The notes beneath the pieces were generated by a model. That model did no database searches, was not told the DNA's origin, and worked only from the letters and a program-made list of their open reading frames with translations. From WJKG01 sp964627305 (GTDB lineage Bacteria; Zixibacteria; MSB-5A5; GN15; FEB-12), in assembly GCA_964627305.1 (NCBI GenBank), contig CAZVHP010000001.1, forward strand, positions 558,001 to 622,000: DNA of 64,000 bases, written 5' to 3'. The position numbers were made by a program, and so were the translations under genes. Shown here in pieces: positions 51,244-59,744 of this stretch (position 1 is the first letter of the stretch; every line of letters begins with the position of its first letter).

Positions 51244-53925
51244 ATGACGGTGAGTGATTTGGTTCGTTATGGCATAAGCGAGCGATTGGTGAATCTGTGG
51301 CGGGAGCGGCAGGGCGAGATGTTGTTGGCCATTCAGAAGCGGGCAATCATCCAGGGCCTGTTGGTGGACAGGGGTGGTCGGGAGAACGGAATCGGTGAGA
51401 ATCTGTTGATTCTGGCGCCGACCTCGGCCGGCAAATCGTTTTGTGGCGAGATGGCGACAGCGAGGATGCTCAGTCAGCGTCGCAAGGTGATCCACCTGGT
51501 ACCGTTGAAGGTGCTGGCGGAGCAGCAGGCGGCGCGTTATCGGTCGTTGTACGGCGATATGGGGCTTCGCTCGCTGGTGCTGTCCTCGGATCATCCCAGC
51601 CACAACGCCTGTTTTGGCCGGGGGGAATACGATGTGGCTTTTGCCATCTACGAGAAGCTGGACCTGGCGTTGACGGTCAATTTTGATTTGCTGGCGAATG
51701 TGGGATTGATCGTGGTTGACGAGTTGCAGTTGATCGCGGATCCGTGTCGCGGTCCGGTGTTGGAGCGGCTCCTGGCGCGGGTGAAGCGCTCGCTGTACGG
51801 ACCGCGGTTAATCGGGCTGTCGGCGGTACTCAGGTCGCATCAGCCGGGGGTGGCGCAGTTGGCCGAGTGGCTGGAGGCTCGTGTGATTGAGGAGCACAGC
51901 CGTCCGGTGGATTTGAAGGTTGGGGTCGCCTGCCGGGGGCGGTGGCGCTATCGGTGCTGCAACAGCGGGGTTCAGGGTGAGGGGGAGTTTCCCTTTGATG
52001 AGGACCTGATCGGCAGCCTGGTCCGGTATGTCAGCACGCGGCCGGAAAAGGTGCTGGTGTTCGTGAAGTCGCGCCGTGATACCCTGGAGGGGGCGCTTGG
52101 TATAGCCGCGCAGGTGGATTTCCCGGAGGCGAAAATGGCCATAGACCGGCTTGAGCGACTGGAGCCATCGCATTTGAACCGCAGCCTGATCCAGGCGCTT
52201 CGGCGCGGAGTGGCCTTCCATAATTCGGATATGACCGCTCGGCAGCGCCGGATTGTGGAGCGGGCATATCGTGAGGGAGAAGTCCGTCTGCTGGTGGCAA
52301 CCACGACTTTGGCGATGGGTGTCAATCTGGCGGCGGATACGGTGTTTCTGGAGACAGTGAAATATGCCGTCGGGGCCTACCGGGAGCGTCCGGCGCTGGT
52401 GCCGATCAGTCGATTCGAGTTTGAGAACATGGTGGGGCGGGCCGGACGCTGCGACCGTAAGGGTGAGAGCTGCGAAGGGCGAGGGGTGGTACTGGCCGAG
52501 AATGAGTTCGAACAGGAGGTGCTCTGCCAGACCTATCTGACCGGGGAGGGCGAGGTGGCGCTGACTTCCTCGCTGGAGAGACTGGACGCGGCCGATTGGT
52601 GTCTGAACCTTGTTGTCAGCGGCATGGTCGGTGGAGTTGATGATCTGGTTGCGTCGTACAGAAATACCTGGTGGGCGAGCCTGGAGCCAAAGAGGGATTT
52701 CGCCGAGCGGGTGAGCGAGGCGGTTGGTCAGTTGGAGAAAGGGGGCTTTGTGGAGCTTGATTCCGAGGGCCGGCTGCGTGCGAGCGAGACCGGACGGGTG
52801 GTAGCGTGTCGGGGGCTGGGTTGGCGGCAGGGGGAGTACATAATGCGTGCTCTGGATGACGGGATCCCCGCCGGCAGCGCTGGCTGGCTGGCGGTGGCAG
52901 TGGGGACGCCGGGGCTGGAGTTGCCGCCGGGGTTGCTTTCGCGGGGCGAGTTTGGCGATAACCTGCCGTTGCGGCAGGCCTATCATCGATGGGGTGAACT
53001 GCCACCGGAGGTGGAGCGTCTGTTATTCCCGGACCGGAGGCAACGGCCAATGGAGTATTCCCGGGCGGCTGGCCTGAAGGCGCTGCTTGTGCTTGAGGAC
53101 TGGTGTGCTATGGAGTCGGCGATCACCCTTGAAGAACGCTGGCAGGTGCACCTGGGGCAGGTGATGTCATTGGCCGGTAGTGTGGCGCACTTGGTGGCGG
53201 CCGCGGGAGTGATGGCTTCGGAGATCGGGCTTTCCGGCGATTGTCGGGAGGAAGTAGAGAATCTGGTATTCAGTCTGCGCAGTGGTTTGATTCCGGAGTT
53301 GGGATCGCTTGCGGTATTTCTGAGCCTGGGACTGGACCGCCATGATCTGGCGTCCCTTCACCGGGCCGATCTGGATACGTTTGAGGCACTCAGTCAGACT
53401 GATAGCGGGCGCCTTCAGCAGATTCTGAAGTGTTGCGATAAGGTTAGGTTAATCAATGAGATAACAGCAAAACATAAACAGGAGGTTGATGTGGGATCGA
53501 TGTCGACAGGGCAGGTATGGACCGGCAATGTGCGGCCGGTTGTTTCGCGTTTGGAGTCGCTGGAGGTTGATGGAGCGTGTCAGGCTGATCGCTATCTGGT
53601 GCGGATCAACGGGTTCCCGGTGAGGCTGACGGGCAAGTCGTTCAAGTATTTGGTCAAGCTGGCGTGGTCGCGGCTCCATCGAGATTCGGGCTGGATGTAC
53701 AAGGAAGAGATTGAGGCCGGTTTTAACCAGGCGCGGTATTTGTATCGGATGAAGCAGGAGATTGCCGGAGCGGTGCCGGTGATGGGGAATCTGGTCCAGA
53801 ATAACCGTCTGGGGTATTATCGACTGAACATTGAGCCTTCGCAGATCAGCATTAACCACGATCGGCTTCATGAGCACGAGGATTACGAGATTCGTCAGTT
53901 GGCGGGTGAGCAGAAGGCGAGTTGA
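51244..53925 (+). CDS. Ski2/Hel308-like superfamily 2 helicase with extra C-terminal winged-helix-like domain
   Basis: An 893-residue SF2 helicase. Motif I is LAPTSAGKS (57-65), motif II VVDELQL (D159, E160), motif III SAV, motif IV VFVKSRRD, motif V TTLAMGVNLA (353-362), motif VI MVGRAGRCDR (396-405). The central part resembles the Hel308 winged-helix and ratchet regions, with a helix-hairpin-helix-like LASLHRADLDTFEALSQTD at about 700-718. The last ~120 residues (about 755-875) are additional: FPVRLTGKSFKYLVKLAW, then YLYRMKQEIA and LVQNNRLGYYRL, much like an OmpR/PhoB DNA-binding winged helix. ATG 51244 follows GGGGGCGG. It may share the zinc-ribbon transcript. No nuclease partner seen. 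Confidence 0.85.
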   Translation: MTVSDLVRYGISERLVNLWRERQGEMLLAIQKRAIIQGLLVDRGGRENGIGENLLILAPTSAGKSFCGEMATARMLSQRRKVIHLVPLKVLAEQQAARYRSLYGDMGLRSLVLSSDHPSHNACFGRGEYDVAFAIYEKLDLALTVNFDLLANVGLIVVDELQLIADPCRGPVLERLLARVKRSLYGPRLIGLSAVLRSHQPGVAQLAEWLEARVIEEHSRPVDLKVGVACRGRWRYRCCNSGVQGEGEFPFDEDLIGSLVRYVSTRPEKVLVFVKSRRDTLEGALGIAAQVDFPEAKMAIDRLERLEPSHLNRSLIQALRRGVAFHNSDMTARQRRIVERAYREGEVRLLVATTTLAMGVNLAADTVFLETVKYAVGAYRERPALVPISRFEFENMVGRAGRCDRKGESCEGRGVVLAENEFEQEVLCQTYLTGEGEVALTSSLERLDAADWCLNLVVSGMVGGVDDLVASYRNTWWASLEPKRDFAERVSEAVGQLEKGGFVELDSEGRLRASETGRVVACRGLGWRQGEYIMRALDDGIPAGSAGWLAVAVGTPGLELPPGLLSRGEFGDNLPLRQAYHRWGELPPEVERLLFPDRRQRPMEYSRAAGLKALLVLEDWCAMESAITLEERWQVHLGQVMSLAGSVAHLVAAAGVMASEIGLSGDCREEVENLVFSLRSGLIPELGSLAVFLSLGLDRHDLASLHRADLDTFEALSQTDSGRLQQILKCCDKVRLINEITAKHKQEVDVGSMSTGQVWTGNVRPVVSRLESLEVDGACQADRYLVRINGFPVRLTGKSFKYLVKLAWSRLHRDSGWMYKEEIEAGFNQARYLYRMKQEIAGAVPVMGNLVQNNRLGYYRLNIEPSQISINHDRLHEHEDYEIRQLAGEQKAS

Positions 53926-54062
53926 GCCGGATGTTCGGAGGTGCCGATGCGATGAAGAATTGGCGGGGCGCGATTTGTGGAGGCAGGCAGACTTATGACT
54001 GCTGTTCAGCCTCGATTGATGGCGAGACATAAGTAGAAGGAGGACAAGGGGCTACCTATTTC

Positions 54063-54092
54063 TTGGCTTTGTGTCGTCGGGCGTATTATATT
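54063..54092 (+). promoter_or_regulatory. Putative promoter of the Lon-like gene
   Basis: TTGGCT (54063-54068), 18 bases, TATATT (54087-54092), about 40 bases before ATG 54135. Confidence 0.45.
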
Positions 54093-54134
54093 TGTCGCCG
54101 AACAAGACGATATAGGGTAGAATAAAGGGAAGCC

Positions 54135-56621
54135 ATGGAAATAATTCGGAATCCGTACATCTCGGCTGCTCAGGTCGCCGAAACCACGACAGAGTACCCG
54201 CTGTTGTCGCTGCGCGCAGAGGTGCTGTTCCCGGCGCAGGCACTCACTGTTGAGATTGTTCAGCCCGATCAGATAGAGCTGGTGAAGCGCAGCTTGTCAG
54301 GCAGTCGGGAGATCGTGGTTGCGTTGGCAGAGCGGGTTTCGGAGTCTGAACAGGGGTACTCTGTCCATCAGACCGGCTGTCTGGCTCGCGTACTTGATGG
54401 AAAGGTGGGGGCCGGTGTGACGTTTCTGGTGACGCTTGAGGGTGTCCAGCGCGTGGTGCTGCGCAAGTTCAGCGCCATCAAGCCATGGCCGAAGGTGGTG
54501 GCAAGCCGTTTGAAGCCCGTGTCTATTGAGACTGACAAGCAGGTGGAGACGGCGCGGATCATGGCGACGCTTTCTGAGCTTGTTCAGATGGATTCCTCCT
54601 ATGTTCCGGAGCATCTGGACCAGGTTCGGGAGTTAAAGGATGACCCTTCGTTGTTTGCTGACCGTGTGGCGGTGATATTCCGTTTGTCGATGGCGGCCCG
54701 CATGGAGGTGTTGTCGGCGGTCGATTTGTCGCTTCGTCTGGAGCGGCTTTTGCATCACCTTGACGCCGAGTCGCAGCGAATGGCGCAGTTTCGAAAGCTG
54801 CTGGGGCAACTGGCGCCGGCGGATGGTCCGGTGAGCGAGCGTCAGCCGGGCGTCGGGAGTGCAGCGGTTTCGGGGCTTGAGGTTCACAGCGAATCGCCAC
54901 AGCAGCGTCAGGCGGCGCGCAAGCGCAAGCTGATCAACAGCTCGCCGAATCTGCCGCCTGAAGTTGCAGCGCGGGCGTTGATAGAGGTGGACAGGCTGGA
55001 GCAGCTCTCCACAGCCTCGGCGGAGTATGGCGTTACCAAGAACTATCTTGATCATCTGCTGGCACTTCCGTGGGGGCGGTACACGCCCGAGAATTATGAG
55101 ATTGCCGATGTGGAGCGGGTGCTTTCGACCGAGTATTATGGTCCGCACTCGGTCAAAGAGCAGATTCTTCAGCGGATTTCGGTTCGCAAGCTCATGGGCG
55201 GTCAGAATGACGGTCCGACGATCTGTCTGATTGGTGCTCCGGGGACGGGCAAGGCATCGCTGGCTCGCGCGATCAGTCGGGCGATGGGCAAGGAGTTCAT
55301 CCGCATCTCTGTCGGGGGCATTTCTGATGTTGCGGACATTAAGGGTAGTCCGCGGACGTTTTTGGGGGCGTTGCCGGGCAAGATCATTCGGACGCTGCAG
55401 AATGCCCGGACGGCTGATCCGGTGGTGCTGATTGAGGATGTGGACTACTTCAACATGGACAACGATTCCTCAGTCAATATGGCGCTGCTGGATGTCATGG
55501 ATGTTCGTCGCAACGCGCAGTTCCTTGACTACTACCTGGGAGTACCGTTTGACCTGAGCAAGGTGTTCTTCATTTGCTCGGTGCGGTCGTTTGAGGACCT
55601 GCCGGAACCGTTCGTGCCTCGCATGGAGATTATGGAGCTTCCGGGATATATTGAGCGGGAGAAGATAGTCATCTCGAAGCGCTATATCATCCCCAGTCTG
55701 CTTCGGCGTCACGGGTTGAAGAAGAGCGAGGTTCGCATTGCGGATAAGATTCTATCTCGAGTTATCCGGTACTACACGCAGGAGGCCGGGCTGCTTCAGT
55801 TCTCGCAGCAGATGGAGAAGATTTTCCGCAAGATTGCCTTTGAGAAGGCCGTGAAGAAGAAGACGAACTGGACAATTGGTGAGCGGAATCTCGAGGCCTA
55901 TCTGGGTGCGACCCAGTATATTCCGGAGAAGGCGGAGACGATGCCGGAGATTGGTACCGCGACCGGCCTTGCGTGGACTGGTGCCGGGGGTGATTTGATG
56001 TTTATCGAGGGGCTGAAGATGCGCGGAGATGGTCAGATTTTCACGACCGGGTCGCTGGGTGATGTGATGCGCGAGTCGATTCAGGCGGCGCATTCGTATG
56101 TGCGTTCGAAAGCTGACGTGTTGGGGGTCGATTTCAACGATTTCAACGAGTTTGACATCCACGTGCATTTTCCGTCGGGTGCCATTCCGAAGGATGGTCC
56201 CTCGGCCGGTGTGACTGTTTGTTTGGTGATTGCCTCGGTTATGTCGGAGCGTCCAATTCGTAACGACATTGCCATGACGGGGGAGGTGACGCTTCGCGGT
56301 CGGGTTTTGCCGGTGGGGGGGATCAAGGAGAAGATATCGGCGGCGTATCGATCCGGCATCTACCATGTTGTCATGCCCAAGGAGAATCAGAAGGACCTCA
56401 AGGAGCTGCCCAAGGAGATAATCCGCAAGACGAAGTTCACGTTGATCGAGCGGGTTGACGAGCTGTTTGAGTTGTGCCTGCTCGATTTCACACCATCATC
56501 ATATACGCTTGAGAAAATCTTTGCTGAAGAAATAGAGAAGGCGAAGAAATCGACACGCAAGCGCAAGAAGACGACCAAAAGTACCTCGACCAAGGCAGCC
56601 CGTCCGAAGAAGAAGGAGTAG
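54135..56621 (+). CDS. Lon-family (S16) protease with degenerate ATPase motifs and lysine-rich tail
   Basis: An 828-residue protein with Lon architecture: N-terminal LAN domain (about 20-225), AAA+ (about 340-590), S16 protease (about 605-785). The protease dyad is present, Ser690 in KDGPSAG and Lys733 in GGIKEK. The ATPase differs from canonical Lon: Walker A GAPGTGKA (Ala374 for Thr/Ser), Walker B VLIEDVD with D-E order swapped to E434-D435, sensor-1 FICSVR for ATSN, and TQEAGLLQFSQQ lacking the sensor-2 Arg of GVRxLER; Arg496 in VPRMEI may be the finger. A KKSTRKRKKTTK-type basic tail occupies 803-828. It resembles full-length Lon but is probably an ATP-independent or weak-ATPase paralogue. 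Confidence 0.88.
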   Translation: MEIIRNPYISAAQVAETTTEYPLLSLRAEVLFPAQALTVEIVQPDQIELVKRSLSGSREIVVALAERVSESEQGYSVHQTGCLARVLDGKVGAGVTFLVTLEGVQRVVLRKFSAIKPWPKVVASRLKPVSIETDKQVETARIMATLSELVQMDSSYVPEHLDQVRELKDDPSLFADRVAVIFRLSMAARMEVLSAVDLSLRLERLLHHLDAESQRMAQFRKLLGQLAPADGPVSERQPGVGSAAVSGLEVHSESPQQRQAARKRKLINSSPNLPPEVAARALIEVDRLEQLSTASAEYGVTKNYLDHLLALPWGRYTPENYEIADVERVLSTEYYGPHSVKEQILQRISVRKLMGGQNDGPTICLIGAPGTGKASLARAISRAMGKEFIRISVGGISDVADIKGSPRTFLGALPGKIIRTLQNARTADPVVLIEDVDYFNMDNDSSVNMALLDVMDVRRNAQFLDYYLGVPFDLSKVFFICSVRSFEDLPEPFVPRMEIMELPGYIEREKIVISKRYIIPSLLRRHGLKKSEVRIADKILSRVIRYYTQEAGLLQFSQQMEKIFRKIAFEKAVKKKTNWTIGERNLEAYLGATQYIPEKAETMPEIGTATGLAWTGAGGDLMFIEGLKMRGDGQIFTTGSLGDVMRESIQAAHSYVRSKADVLGVDFNDFNEFDIHVHFPSGAIPKDGPSAGVTVCLVIASVMSERPIRNDIAMTGEVTLRGRVLPVGGIKEKISAAYRSGIYHVVMPKENQKDLKELPKEIIRKTKFTLIERVDELFELCLLDFTPSSYTLEKIFAEEIEKAKKSTRKRKKTTKSTSTKAARPKKKE

Positions 56622-56690
56622 GTGCGGGGTCTGCTGCCCTGGGTATTCTCGCTTTGATTGACCTCAGTCTCGGGCTAACGGCAAATTCAC

Positions 56691-56720
56691 TTGACAATTA
56701 GACCTGCCGGAGTCTATATT
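56691..56720 (+). promoter_or_regulatory. Promoter of the BACON-repeat protein
   Basis: TTGACA (56691-56696), 18 bases, TATATT (56715-56720). The start codon lies 330 bases away. Confidence 0.55.
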
Positions 56721-57050
56721 TGCTGTATAAGGGTTGCTGAGGAATCTTGTTGACGAGCTGTTAAGTTCTTTAGCGGCAATTGAATGTACAAATCGTTTCG
56801 GTCTGTCCGTGCTGCCATCGCAGGCATGCATCACACTTAGTAGTCAGGTGGGGCGCTGACATCGGCGTCGGGGTTCCCCGGTAACCAAAGACAATCATGG
56901 GCCAACGGCGAGTTTGCGGCAGGTAAGACGTGAGGTTGGCTGTTGGTTGGATATCGAATCGGGTAGACGGTCACGATCAAATCAGAGCGACACGATAACG
57001 ATCAATGGGACACATCGAACGTTTGTGTTCCGGCATGGAGGCGTAGAAGA
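56721..57050 (+). other. Long untranslated leader of the BACON-repeat gene
   Basis: No ORF is supported in this 330-base stretch. Possible stems include GCCAAC (56891-56896) with GTTGGC (56936-56941), and GGTTCCCCGGTAACC. I could not match a known riboswitch class. Either a structured leader or a gap with an unseen second promoter. Confidence 0.45.
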
Positions 57051-59399
57051 ATGAGAGTAGTACGAATTCTTGCGTTGCTGGCACTGTTGCTATTTGGAGC
57101 AGCAGGGGCGTCGGCGCAGTTTCAGCAGAGCCCGAATGATTTTGGGGCTGCGGACACCGTGGACATGGTGTTCAGTGTGATTCCTGATTACACAACGAAT
57201 CAGCTACATGTGCAGATGGACCTTTGGGTGTTCAATGATTCCAACGAGTTGGTGGGATCGTCGACGGGGTTTGTGTGGGAGAATCCCAACTTGACGCTGG
57301 ACAGCGCCAAGGCGTACCCTGAGATTGACGCTGCGTACGATGTTGGTCCGTTCTTTTTTGAAGACAATGACATCAACATCTCCAATGCCAATGATCGCTT
57401 CCTGTTTGGTGGCGCAATGATCTTTCCTCCGGGACTGGTGGGGGCGCCTTACCGTCGGCTCTGGGGCAGCTACTATTTCACGCTGAGTGACTGGAGCCCA
57501 AGCGACTCGATTGTGCTGGATACGGCGCAGTTCAACAATGGTTCATTCTACCTGTACATAGGCATGGGGCAGCTTGAGTACGAGCCGTACTGGACGGGTC
57601 GGAAGGTGATTTATGACACGGCTTACACGCCGCCATCGAATCTGGTGATCACACCCGACTCGTTGCACTTTGAAGGGCTGGCCGGTGGTCCGACTCCGGC
57701 CTCGCAGCAGTTTGAGGTGGCATCCTCGAACAATCCGCTGAGTTTCAATATTGCTGAGGATGCCGACTGGATTCTGTTATCGCCCATATCGGGGACAACA
57801 CCGCGGACGATCACGGTGTCGCTGAATACGTTTGGTCTGGGTGCGGGAACGTACGTCGACACGCTGGTGGTAAGCTCGGCCGGGGCAGACAATTCCCCGC
57901 AGAACGTGGTTGTATCTCTGACCCTTGAGGAGCCACCGCCGCAGATCGGAGTGTCGGACAACGCGTTCTTCTTCAATGCCATAGTAAATGATGCGAATCC
58001 GGCGCCCAAGACGCTGTCGATCTCGAACACCGGCGGGGGGGTGCTCAACTGGACGGTGGCGAACTCAGAATCGTGGTTGTCGCTGGATCCGACATCGGGA
58101 GTCGATGCCGGCGATGTTGAGCTGTCGGTCGACATTACCGGTCTGACATTCGGGAGCTACTTCGATACCGTAGTCGTGACTGATCCGGCGGCAACGAACA
58201 GCCCCGTTCGGATCCCGGTGAAGCTGACGATGGCCTCCGATTTGCCTATTATCGAGGTGGACTCTCCGGTGGTGTACTCGGTTATTCCCGACTATCTTTC
58301 CAGTGTTGATCCGATTGCGCTGGTCATTCGCAACGCCGGCCAGGGGGCAATGAACTGGTGGATAGAAGGGGGCGGTCCGCGCATCAGTTCAGTATTTCCG
58401 AGCTCAGGTGCAGCGCCGGATACGGCGTATATCGGGATTGACACCGATGCTGGTTCTTCGTTCCAGCAATTCACGGACACCCTGTGGGTGTATTCTAATG
58501 AAGCGATCAATTCACCGGTCAGAGTGCTTGTCAAGACCCGGTATGTTGAGTTCCCGGCTATGTTGTGGGTCAACAAGGATACGGTGAAGTTGAATGTGTA
58601 TGAATGCAGCCAGGGGTTCCTTCAGGGGCTGCCGCAGGAGCAGTTGATAATCAATAACGCCGGTTATGACAGTCCGTTGTACTATTGGGTTGGTTACGAC
58701 TCAGATCTCTTTACGGTTACCCTTGATTCAGGTGTTGCCAATGACCAGGGGTATGTCAAGGCATTGCGGGATGATCTGCCATTGGGCACGTATTATGACA
58801 CAATCTGGGTTTCGGCACCGAAGGCCTTTAACAGCCCCAAGATGGTGATTGTACAGTACAACATGCTGGCAGCAACCGAGCCGCCCGAGATACATGTCCA
58901 GAGTGACAGTATCATCATTACCAGCCAGGAGAACTCGGGTCCGGTGCTCAAGGGGGTGCTGCCCATCTTCAACCTGAACCCGGGCTGTATGCCGTGGGAG
59001 ATCGATGAGACTATTGGCTGGTTCTATCCGGACACCCTTGAAGGGGACATTCCCGGTAGTGTTGAATTGATCATCAATACTGTCGGCTATCCGTTCGGAG
59101 AGTATGTTGAGACATTCCAGGTCACCTCGCTTGATGCGACCAATTCGCCGTTGGACGTTACGCTGCATCTGAAGGTGTGGAAGTTCCGGGGCGATGTTGA
59201 TTACAGCGGCGCGGTCAATGTGCAGGATATGGCGTATTTCGTGAATTACCTGTATTTCAGCGGTCCCATGCCGCAGCCGGAGCGATGGGTTGGGGATGTG
59301 AACTGCGATCGTCGGGTCAATATCGAGGACTTGGTCTATTTGGTGGAGTATCTGTTCAACGGCGGGCCTATTCCGTGTGGCAATCCGTATAAGAAGTAG
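57051..59399 (+). CDS. Large secreted protein with BACON-like repeats and C-terminal dockerin-like repeats
   Basis: A 782-residue exported protein, signal peptide ending at GASAQ. After an N-terminal domain (about 25-195) come about five Ig-like/BACON-type repeats (about 200-705), each with a pattern like SFNIAEDADWILLSPISGTT and NSPxxVxVxxT, in which a W and a Ser/Pro-rich loop recur. The last ~65 residues form two dockerin-like repeats, GDVDYSGAVNVQDMAYFVNY and GDVNCDRRVNIEDLVYLVEY. It may bind carbohydrate or protein at the surface. No catalytic domain. ATG 57051 is preceded by GGAGGCG. Confidence 0.85.
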   Translation: MRVVRILALLALLLFGAAGASAQFQQSPNDFGAADTVDMVFSVIPDYTTNQLHVQMDLWVFNDSNELVGSSTGFVWENPNLTLDSAKAYPEIDAAYDVGPFFFEDNDINISNANDRFLFGGAMIFPPGLVGAPYRRLWGSYYFTLSDWSPSDSIVLDTAQFNNGSFYLYIGMGQLEYEPYWTGRKVIYDTAYTPPSNLVITPDSLHFEGLAGGPTPASQQFEVASSNNPLSFNIAEDADWILLSPISGTTPRTITVSLNTFGLGAGTYVDTLVVSSAGADNSPQNVVVSLTLEEPPPQIGVSDNAFFFNAIVNDANPAPKTLSISNTGGGVLNWTVANSESWLSLDPTSGVDAGDVELSVDITGLTFGSYFDTVVVTDPAATNSPVRIPVKLTMASDLPIIEVDSPVVYSVIPDYLSSVDPIALVIRNAGQGAMNWWIEGGGPRISSVFPSSGAAPDTAYIGIDTDAGSSFQQFTDTLWVYSNEAINSPVRVLVKTRYVEFPAMLWVNKDTVKLNVYECSQGFLQGLPQEQLIINNAGYDSPLYYWVGYDSDLFTVTLDSGVANDQGYVKALRDDLPLGTYYDTIWVSAPKAFNSPKMVIVQYNMLAATEPPEIHVQSDSIIITSQENSGPVLKGVLPIFNLNPGCMPWEIDETIGWFYPDTLEGDIPGSVELIINTVGYPFGEYVETFQVTSLDATNSPLDVTLHLKVWKFRGDVDYSGAVNVQDMAYFVNYLYFSGPMPQPERWVGDVNCDRRVNIEDLVYLVEYLFNGGPIPCGNPYKK

Positions 59400-59457
59400 G
59401 CTGAGTTGAGGATAGCTGGATAGGCCTGGCTCGAATCAGATTCAACAGAATCGCTGG

Positions 59458-59489
59458 CAGCGCCGTTATACTTAGGTGTAGCGGCGCTG
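59458..59489 (+). terminator. Hairpin after the BACON-repeat gene
   Basis: CAGCGCCG (59458-59465) pairs with CGGCGCTG (59482-59489); loop extends with TTATAC/GTGTAG pairs. No T tract, so terminator function is likely but not certain. Apart from the next promoter, 59400-59744 holds nothing else recognisable. Confidence 0.6.
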
Positions 59490-59546
59490 TCGCGTTGGAC
59501 GTCATGCCTTCGAGTGATGGACGCTTGCCGGTTCATGAACTGATGA

Positions 59547-59574
59547 TTGACAATATGTGAGCAATTGCTATCTT
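59547..59574 (+). promoter_or_regulatory. Putative promoter of the M1 peptidase
   Basis: TTGACA (59547-59552), 16 bases, TATCTT (59569-59574); leader of about 165 bases to GTG 59745. Confidence 0.5.
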
Positions 59575-59744
59575 GATGCCGGACCTGCCGACTTACTCCG
59601 GTCGCCGCCATCGTGTGAGACTACATATATCTGTGAGACTATTCACTGTCCTGAGCTTCTCGGGCAATAGGTCTGACAAGAAGTGGGCAGACAACCGATA
59701 CAGAGAAATATGCGTATACCCCACAAGCTGTTTTGGAGGCAATT

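Noticed and set aside
56721..57050. Cyclic-di-GMP (GEMM) or SAM riboswitch in the long leader
   Set aside because: The conserved core bases of those classes were not found by eye; left as an unidentified leader.
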